This document shows positions 1 through 5,258 of a DNA stretch of 5,258 nucleotides, piece by piece. Below the pieces are notes generated by a model. It was not told the origin of the DNA. It was given only the letters and a program-made list of their open reading frames with translations, and ran no database searches. Position 1 is the stretch's first letter. Every line of letters begins with the position of its first letter. The position numbers were made by a program, and so were the translations under genes. Origin of the DNA: Pseudomonadota bacterium (lineage in GTDB: Bacteria; Pseudomonadota; Gammaproteobacteria; Steroidobacterales; Steroidobacteraceae); contig JAJXYU010000159.1 of assembly GCA_021780395.1 (NCBI GenBank), positions 13,793 through 19,050 on the forward strand. The letters are read 5' to 3'.

Positions 1-3000
1 TGCCGCAGGATCCGCGTCGTCTGCTCGAACGCGTCGTACTGGATCGCGCTCGCGACACGGTTGTCGAGCGCTTCGATCTGCAGCCAGATCTCGCGCATCC
101 CGAACACCTCGCGGGCGATCGTGTAGGCGCGCGCGACCGCGGCGGGGTCGGCGCCGGTGTCCTCCACCGCGCGCACCGGGAACACCGGGCCCATCCGGTT
201 GATCAGTCCGTTGGTGACCGCGGTCGCGATGATCTCGCGGCGCAGCCGATGGCGCTTGATGCGCGCCGCGAAGCGCGAGCGCACCGGTGCCGGAAAATAA
301 CGTTCGAGTTCGTCGGCGAGATAATCGTCCTCCGGAACGTCGGAGTCGATCAGCGCCTTGTCGAGCCAGATCTTGCCGTAGGAGAGCGCGATCGCGATTT
401 CAGGCCGGGTCAGCCCTTCGCCCGACTTGCGCCGCTCGGCGATCTCCTCGTCGCTCGGCAGGGACTCGAGCGCGCGGTTCAGCTGTCCGGCGCGCTCGAG
501 CGCGCGCAGCAGGAACGCACTCTCCCCGAGGCGCTCCTTCGCCTGATCCTGCGTCACGCTGATCGCGAGACTCTGCAGATAATTGTTCCGCAGCACCAGC
601 GCAGCGACCTCGTCGGTCATCTTCGCGAGCAGGCGGTCGCGCGCGCTGCGGGTGATCTCCCCCGCCTGCATTGCCCCGTTCAGCAGGATCTTCAGGTTGA
701 CCTCGACGTCGGAGGTGTTCACGCCGGCCGAATTGTCGATGAAGTCGGTATTCAGGCGGCCCCCGCGGCGCGCGTACTCGATCCGCGCGGACTGCGACAG
801 GCCGAGATTGCCGCCTTCGCCGACGACCTTGCAGCGCAGGTCGCGCGCGTCGACGCGGACGGCGTCGTTGGTACGGTCGCCGACGTCCGCGTGGCTCTCG
901 TGGCTCGCCTTCACGTAGGTGCCGATACCGCCGTTCCACAGCAGGTCGACGTCGAGCCTGAGGATCGCCTTGATCGCCTCGTTCGGCGTCGTCTGCGCCG
1001 GCAGCCCGAGCAGGGCCTGTGCCTCACGCGACAGCGGAATGCTCTTGGCGTTGCGCAGGTAGATTCCGCCGCCCTTCGAGAGCGCGTCGGACGAGTAGTC
1101 TTCCCAGCTCGAGCGCGGCAGCTTGAACAAGCGCGCACGTTCGCGGAACGAACGCGCCGCGTCCGGCGAAGGATCGATGAACACGTGCTGGTGATTGAAG
1201 GCCGCGACCAGGCGGATGTGCGGAGATTGCAGCATGCCGTTGCCGAACACGTCGCCGGCCATGTCGCCGATCCCCGCGACGGTGAACTCGCGGCGCTGGA
1301 TGTCGACGCCGATCTCGCGGAAGTGCCGCTTCACGCATTCCCACGCGCCGCGCGCGGTGATCGCCATCCTCTTGTGGTCGTAGCCCGCGGAGCCACCGGA
1401 GGCGAAGGCGTCGCCGAGCCAGAACCCATGGCTCTCGGAAATCTCGTTCGCGATGTCGGAGAACGTCGCGGTGCCCTTGTCCGCCGCGACCACCAGGTAC
1501 GGGTCGTCGCCGTCGTGCCGGACGACCTGGGGCGGGGGCACGATCCGGTCGCCCGCGATGTTGTCGGTCAGATCCAGCAGGCCGCGGATCAGCGTGCGAT
1601 AGCACGCGATGACCTCCGCCTGCTGCGCGTCGCGTCCGCTCTCGGGGAGCCGCTTCGCGACGAAGCCGCCCTTCGCGCCGACCGGCACGATCATCGTGTT
1701 CTTGACGTTCTGGGCCTTCATCAGCCCGAGGATCTCGGTACGGAAATCCTCGAGGCGGTCCGACCAGCGGATGCCGCCGCGCGCGACCCGCCCCATGCGC
1801 AGGTGCACACCCTCCATCCGCGTCGAATACACGAAGATCTCGCACAGCGGCTTCGGCAGCGGCAATTCCCGCATCCGCTGGCTCTCGATCTTGAAGGACA
1901 GGTACTCCTTCTCCGCTCCCGCGGCGTCGCGTTGCCACGCGTTCGTGCGCACGGTCGCGTCGATCGCGTTCCACAGCGCGCGCAGGATCCGGTCCTCGTC
2001 CGAGCGACGGACCGCTTCGAGCGCGGTGCCGATCGAGGCGTTCAGGCGCTTCTCCGCGGAGCGGCGCGGCCCGGGTCCGATCGCGGGATCGAAGCGGGCG
2101 ACGAACAGATCCGCGAGCAGCCGGGCGGCACCGCCATTCTGCGTGAGCACCTGCGCGACGTAGCCCTGGCTGTACGGGAGGCCCGTCTGCAGCAGGTAGC
2201 GGGAATACGCGCGCAGCACGGTGAGGAGCCGCCAGGGTACGCCCGCGTGCAGGGTGAGCCGGTTGAGTCCGTCGTTGTCCATCCGGCCCGACCAGACCGC
2301 GGTGAACGTGTTCTTCAGCTCCGCGGAACGGGCCTCGAAGCGCGCCTGGACGGACGCGGGCACTTCGAGCTCGAGGTCCTGGATCCAGCCGTGCCGGCCG
2401 TCCGGGTAATCGAGCCCGTAGGGGCGCTCGGCGATCACCCGCAGGCCCATGTTCTCGAGCATCGGCAGCAGATCCGAGATCGGGATCGCGTCTCCGTCGC
2501 GGTAGATCTTCAGGAACACCCGATCCTTGCGTTTCGGATCCGCGCGGTAGACGTCGAGCTGCAGCCTCGCCGGATCCCGCGCGATCGCCTCGAGGAACGA
2601 CACGTCGTTCGCGGCCACCTCGCCGCCGAAGTCCTCGGTGTACGCGGCCGGAAACGCCGGGGCGTATTTCTCGTACAGTTCGAGCGCGTGGGCCTCGTCC
2701 AGGCGGGCGAGGAGCGCGGACTTGAATCCGTCGGCCCAGGATCGGACCGCCGCCTCGATCGCGTGCTCGAGCGTCGCTGGATCGACGCGCTGCGTCTCGC
2801 TCGGCTGGGTGCGCGCGACGACGTGGATGCGCGCGAGGTTCGACTGCGCGATCTCGACCTGCGAGTCGAGATGGAACGCCTCGGTCGCGTCCCGCAGCAC
2901 CCGTTCGATGCGCTGACGGACCTGGGTGTTGTACTTTTCGCGTGGCACGAACACGAGGCAGGAATAGAAACGGCGGAACGGATCGCGGCGCATCAACAGA

Positions 3001-4220
3001 CGCACGCGCGGCCGCTCCTGCAGTCCGAAGATCCCGCCCGCGATGCGCACCAGATCCGGGACGCTCGCCTGGAACAGTTCGTCGCACGGGAAGGACTCGA
3101 GGATGTGCTGCAGCGCCTTGCCATCGTGGCTGTCCGGGGCGAGCGCGAACTCGGCGATAACGCGTGCGACCTTGTGGCGCACGAGCGGAATCTCTCGCGG
3201 ATTCGCATTGTATGCGCTCGACGTCCACAGGCCGAGGAACCGCCGCTCGCCGAGCAGCCGTCCGGACGGGTCGAACCGCTTCACGCCGACGTAGTCGAGG
3301 TAGCCGGCGCGATGCACGCTCGACTGGGTGTTCGATTTGGTCACCAGCGCGAGCTCGCTGCGCCGGCTCTCGCGACGGATGTCGCCGGGCAGAGCCCGGG
3401 CACTGTGCGCGCCGCGGCGGTGCCCGCGCCGCAGGATGCCGAGACCGGTCTCTTCGACCGGCACCAGGGTCTCGCGGCCGGGGGTGCCGCCGAGGCGGTA
3501 TTCGCGATAGCCGAGGAAGGTGAAGTGCCGGTCGACCATCCAGTCGAGCAAGGCCCGGGTCTCCTCGGCGTCGCGCTCGTCGCCGCGCACCGGACCGTGC
3601 TGCAGTTCGTGCGCGATCTCCCGCGCCGCCGCCTCCATCTTGTGCCAGTCGATGAACGCGAGCCGCACGTCGTCGAGATTGCGTTCGATCTCCTCGGCGA
3701 GCGAGGCGAGCGCGGCGGCGTCGACGATGCGGTCGACCTCGACGTGCTGGAAGGATTCCAGGCGGGCGGCGCGCGCGTCCTCGCGCGCCGTGCGCGGGTG
3801 CAACGCGGTGAGGCCGCCCCGCGAGTCGCGCGAAACCGCGAAGATCGGATGCGCGAGGAAGTGCATCGTGAGACCGCGAGGCTGGAACGCGAGGCCGATC
3901 GAGTCGACGAGGAACGGCATGTCCTCGCCGACCATTTCGACGACCGTGTGGGGCGAGGAGTAACCGTGCTCGCGCACGGTCGGGTTGAACACGCGGACCG
4001 CGCAACGCCCGCGGCGTCGCAAGCGCGCGAACTTCAGGTGCGCGAGCGCGCTCGCGGCGAGTGCCGCCGGTTCGCGCGCGGCGATATCCTCGGGATCGAC
4101 GTTCGCGAAATAGGCGCGCAGGTACGACGTGGCGTGCACGCCGGCGACCGGACTGCGGCGCACCGCCCCAGCGATCGCGCGGATGGACTGCTGATGGGAC
4201 TCGGACAGCGTCAACGACAT
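1..4220 (-). CDS. gdhB: NAD-specific glutamate dehydrogenase, large (~180 kDa) class, 3' end missing
   Basis: Catalyses L-glutamate + NAD+ + water to 2-oxoglutarate + ammonium + NADH in the cytoplasm, mainly a catabolic role. From the ATG at 4220 (strong ribosome binding site; in-frame TAG 12 codons upstream) 1406 codons are open to the left edge with no frameshift. Family members are about 1600 residues, so roughly 200 C-terminal residues are missing. The N-terminal half has the regulatory region of this class: an ACT-like segment around 73-170 (VRVFNPTVREHGYSSPHT, DMPFLVDSI), then RHFTFLGYREY at 231-241, a second ACT-like segment around 405-470 (FYSCLVFVPREKYNT) and a third around 553-615. 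The catalytic domain is about 800-1190. It has GRVARGGIRWSDR (810-822), lysines K835, K840 and K850 in LMKAQNVKN and GAKGGF, matching the substrate and catalytic lysines of other GDHs, and the likely catalytic D914 in ADKGTATFSD. The NAD-binding GIGDMAGDVFGNGM is at 983-996, followed by LWNGGIGTYVK (1093-1103), GEGGNLGLSQ and NTDFIDNSAGVNTSDVEVN. All key residues are present, so it should be active. The symbol gdhB follows Pseudomonas aeruginosa usage. Allosteric control through the ACT domains is known for the class, but the ligand here is unknown. Confidence 0.97.
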   Translation of the reverse strand, partial: MSLTLSESHQQSIRAIAGAVRRSPVAGVHATSYLRAYFANVDPEDIAAREPAALAASALAHLKFARLRRRGRCAVRVFNPTVREHGYSSPHTVVEMVGEDMPFLVDSIGLAFQPRGLTMHFLAHPIFAVSRDSRGGLTALHPRTAREDARAARLESFQHVEVDRIVDAAALASLAEEIERNLDDVRLAFIDWHKMEAAAREIAHELQHGPVRGDERDAEETRALLDWMVDRHFTFLGYREYRLGGTPGRETLVPVEETGLGILRRGHRRGAHSARALPGDIRRESRRSELALVTKSNTQSSVHRAGYLDYVGVKRFDPSGRLLGERRFLGLWTSSAYNANPREIPLVRHKVARVIAEFALAPDSHDGKALQHILESFPCDELFQASVPDLVRIAGGIFGLQERPRVRLLMRRDPFRRFYSCLVFVPREKYNTQVRQRIERVLRDATEAFHLDSQVEIAQSNLARIHVVARTQPSETQRVDPATLEHAIEAAVRSWADGFKSALLARLDEAHALELYEKYAPAFPAAYTEDFGGEVAANDVSFLEAIARDPARLQLDVYRADPKRKDRVFLKIYRDGDAIPISDLLPMLENMGLRVIAERPYGLDYPDGRHGWIQDLELEVPASVQARFEARSAELKNTFTAVWSGRMDNDGLNRLTLHAGVPWRLLTVLRAYSRYLLQTGLPYSQGYVAQVLTQNGGAARLLADLFVARFDPAIGPGPRRSAEKRLNASIGTALEAVRRSDEDRILRALWNAIDATVRTNAWQRDAAGAEKEYLSFKIESQRMRELPLPKPLCEIFVYSTRMEGVHLRMGRVARGGIRWSDRLEDFRTEILGLMKAQNVKNTMIVPVGAKGGFVAKRLPESGRDAQQAEVIACYRTLIRGLLDLTDNIAGDRIVPPPQVVRHDGDDPYLVVAADKGTATFSDIANEISESHGFWLGDAFASGGSAGYDHKRMAITARGAWECVKRHFREIGVDIQRREFTVAGIGDMAGDVFGNGMLQSPHIRLVAAFNHQHVFIDPSPDAARSFRERARLFKLPRSSWEDYSSDALSKGGGIYLRNAKSIPLSREAQALLGLPAQTTPNEAIKAILRLDVDLLWNGGIGTYVKASHESHADVGDRTNDAVRVDARDLRCKVVGEGGNLGLSQSARIEYARRGGRLNTDFIDNSAGVNTSDVEVNLKILLNGAMQAGEITRSARDRLLAKMTDEVAALVLRNNYLQSLAISVTQDQAKERLGESAFLLRALERAGQLNRALESLPSDEEIAERRKSGEGLTRPEIAIALSYGKIWLDKALIDSDVPEDDYLADELERYFPAPVRSRFAARIKRHRLRREIIATAVTNGLINRMGPVFPVRAVEDTGADPAAVARAYTIAREVFGMREIWLQIEALDNRVASAIQYDAFEQTTRILR

Positions 4221-4229
4221 GGGACCGAT

Positions 4230-4237
4230 CTCCTTCC
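4230..4237 (-). promoter_or_regulatory. Shine-Dalgarno site of the NAD-GDH gene, in the 36-base E2-GDH gap
   Basis: On the minus strand the gap reads GGAAGGAG followed by nine bases and then the ATG at 4220. This is a near-ideal ribosome binding site at good spacing, and it fixes the GDH start. The whole gap (4256 to 4221) is only 36 bases. It contains no hairpin followed by a T-run and no recognisable promoter, so translation of GDH probably restarts on a shared E2-GDH mRNA. That co-transcription is inferred, not shown. Confidence 0.85.
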
Positions 4238-4256
4238 GGCCGACGACCGACCGTGT

Positions 4257-5258
4257 CTAACGGGGCTCCTGGAGGTCCGCGATCACGGCGGCGAGGAACC
4301 GGCACGCCTCGCCGCCGGTCACGCAGCGGTGATCGAAGCTGAGCGAGAGCGGCAACCGGCGCCGCGCGACGATGCCCTCGCTGCGAGCGACCGGCTCGAC
4401 GCGTACCATGCCGGCGCCGAGGATCGCGACGGCCGGCGGAACCACCTGCGGGACCGCGTAACGCCCGGCGACGGTGCCGTAGTTCGACAGCGTGAACGTC
4501 GCATCGCGCAGATCCTCCGGCGCGAGCGTGCGTGCGTGAGCGGCCGCCTTGCGCCCGGCGAGCGCCGCGGCCAGCGCCTGCGGTGCGAGCGAGCCCGCGT
4601 CCCGGATCACCGGCACGACCAGGCCGTCCGCGGTGTCGACCGCGATCGCGAGATCGAGACGCGCATGCAGGGTGCGCGCATCGCGATCGGGATCGAACCA
4701 GGCGTTCAGCGCGGGTTCCGCACGCGCCGCCGCCGCAATCGCTCGAATCAGCCGCAACGTGTAGCCGCCCTCGTGCTCCCAGTCGCCGACGTCGGCGTCG
4801 TCGCACACGGTGCTGAGCGCGACCTGGGCGTGCGCAAGCGTCATCGAGGCGCGCATCGCGCGCCGCAGTCCGCGCAGGGGCTGCATTGCGGGACCGGCCG
4901 TCCGTGGTCCCGCGCCGAGCACGTCGTCGATCGTGATCAGCCCGGCTCGACCGGTCCCGGCGACGGTCCCGAGGTCGATCCCGAGGTGCTTCGCGAGCGC
5001 TCTCGCGGCCGGGACCGCCCGGGCGTGCGCGCCCGCGCGGCGGTCGTCGCGCGCGGGCGTGCTCGCGGCCGGCTCCGGAGGCAACTCGGTGCTCGATCGC
5101 GGGATCGTGCCGACGACGGTGCCGTCGTCGAAATCGATCAGCGGCGCGCCGGTCGCGATCACGTCGCCCGCCGCGCCGTGCAGCGCGAGCACCGTGCCCG
5201 CGAACGGGGCGGGCACTTCGACGACCGCCTTCGCGGTCTCGACCGAGACCATCGGCTG
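4257..5258 (-). CDS. Dihydrolipoamide acyltransferase (E2) of a 2-oxoacid dehydrogenase complex, 5' end missing
   Basis: This is the core E2 subunit, which moves an acyl group from the lipoyl arm to CoA in a cytoplasmic pyruvate or branched-chain 2-oxoacid dehydrogenase complex. 333 residues are visible, ending at a TAG stop. Counting from the first visible codon (5258), residues 1-50 are the second half of a lipoyl domain, with the lipoyl lysine K10 in VETAKAVVEVP. Residues 51-80 are a Pro/Ala/Arg-rich linker. Residues 81-114 are a peripheral subunit-binding domain (VPAARALAKHLGIDL...GTGRAGLITIDDVL). Residues 125-333 are the acyltransferase domain, with GLVVPVIRD (212-220), TLSNYG (256-261), VPPAVAILG and the active-site SFDHRCVTGG (catalytic His310). 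The ATG at 5252 is inside the lipoyl domain (QPMVSVET), so it is not the true start; roughly 35-40 residues or more, perhaps a further lipoyl domain, lie off the right edge. The usual Asp of DHRxxDG is Thr314. E2 family membership is sure. Branched-chain rather than pyruvate specificity is a guess from the ETAKA and GTVAGRYAVP motifs. Confidence 0.94.
   Translation of the reverse strand, partial: QPMVSVETAKAVVEVPAPFAGTVLALHGAAGDVIATGAPLIDFDDGTVVGTIPRSSTELPPEPAASTPARDDRRAGAHARAVPAARALAKHLGIDLGTVAGTGRAGLITIDDVLGAGPRTAGPAMQPLRGLRRAMRASMTLAHAQVALSTVCDDADVGDWEHEGGYTLRLIRAIAAAARAEPALNAWFDPDRDARTLHARLDLAIAVDTADGLVVPVIRDAGSLAPQALAAALAGRKAAAHARTLAPEDLRDATFTLSNYGTVAGRYAVPQVVPPAVAILGAGMVRVEPVARSEGIVARRRLPLSLSFDHRCVTGGEACRFLAAVIADLQEPR

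Noticed and set aside
400..1138. Two minus-strand ORFs (939-400 and 1138-911) as small genes
   Set aside because: Both are out of frame with, and wholly inside, the conserved GDH catalytic and C-terminal coding region, and both are Arg-rich shadows.
1180..1230. Variant FNHQHVFIDP segment after the NAD-binding loop of GDH, where I recall FDHRHIF in some homologues
   Set aside because: It seems to be ordinary variation within the family. All catalytic lysines, the Asp and the nucleotide-binding glycines are intact, so there is no basis for claiming altered function.
1609..3963. Several plus-strand ORFs of 60-184 codons (for example 1609-2163 and 3520-3963) as antisense genes
   Set aside because: They are Ser/Arg/Ala-rich antisense shadows of GDH, with no recognisable domain and no convincing ribosome binding context.
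4221..4256. GC-rich CGGCCG palindrome in the gap as a terminator
   Set aside because: The stem is only a few bases and no T-run follows. It overlaps the region leading into the ribosome binding site, and such palindromes are frequent by chance at this GC content.
1024..4806. Minus-strand open frame of 1260 codons as a real giant protein gene
   Set aside because: It overlaps the E2 end and most of GDH in another frame. Its composition is dominated by Arg, Ala, Pro and Gly as expected from an offset reading of GC-rich codons, and it has no domain or motif.
5250..5252. ATG at 5252 as the E2 start codon
   Set aside because: It sits inside the lipoyl domain, seven codons before the lipoyl lysine, and is preceded by in-frame Gln-Pro typical of the domain (QPMVSVET). 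The first half of the domain must lie beyond the window edge.

Overview
The window is a dense, very GC-rich stretch in which all real coding lies on the minus strand. It holds two protein genes, both cut by the window edges. Reading in the direction of transcription (right to left), the first is the 3' part of a 2-oxoacid dehydrogenase E2 gene (dihydrolipoamide acyltransferase, about 5258 to 4257). After a 36-base gap comes a very long gene for the large, '180 kDa' class of NAD-specific glutamate dehydrogenase. It starts at 4220 and runs off the left edge with 1406 codons visible. Nothing else in the window looks coding, and no stretch over 300 bases lacks a gene.

Organism: the large NAD-GDH class is typical of Proteobacteria and Actinobacteria. 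The GDH N-terminus resembles the proteobacterial (Pseudomonas GdhB-like) form. High GC, strong G/C preference at third codon positions and a clear Shine-Dalgarno site fit a high-GC beta- or gammaproteobacterium. This is inference, and I cannot place it more closely.

Layout and function: the E2 has the end of a lipoyl domain (lipoyl lysine near 5230), an E1/E3-binding domain and a complete acyltransferase domain. It would be the core of a pyruvate or, more likely, branched-chain 2-oxoacid dehydrogenase complex; E1 and possibly E3 genes would be expected to the right of the window. The GDH oxidises glutamate to 2-oxoglutarate and ammonium. Short spacing, a good ribosome binding site and no visible terminator suggest co-transcription. 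Together they make sense in amino acid catabolism: transamination passes amino groups to 2-oxoglutarate, GDH regenerates the acceptor, and the dehydrogenase complex burns the resulting 2-oxoacids.

A caution for readers: the true GDH frame has no stop inside the window, so a caller that needs closed ORFs misses it. A 1260-codon Arg-rich frame on the same strand (4806 to 1024) is only a shadow. I found no sign of a novel system, mobile element, CRISPR array or RNA gene. The points worth a second look are the gene pairing and a few departures from motif consensus in the E2.
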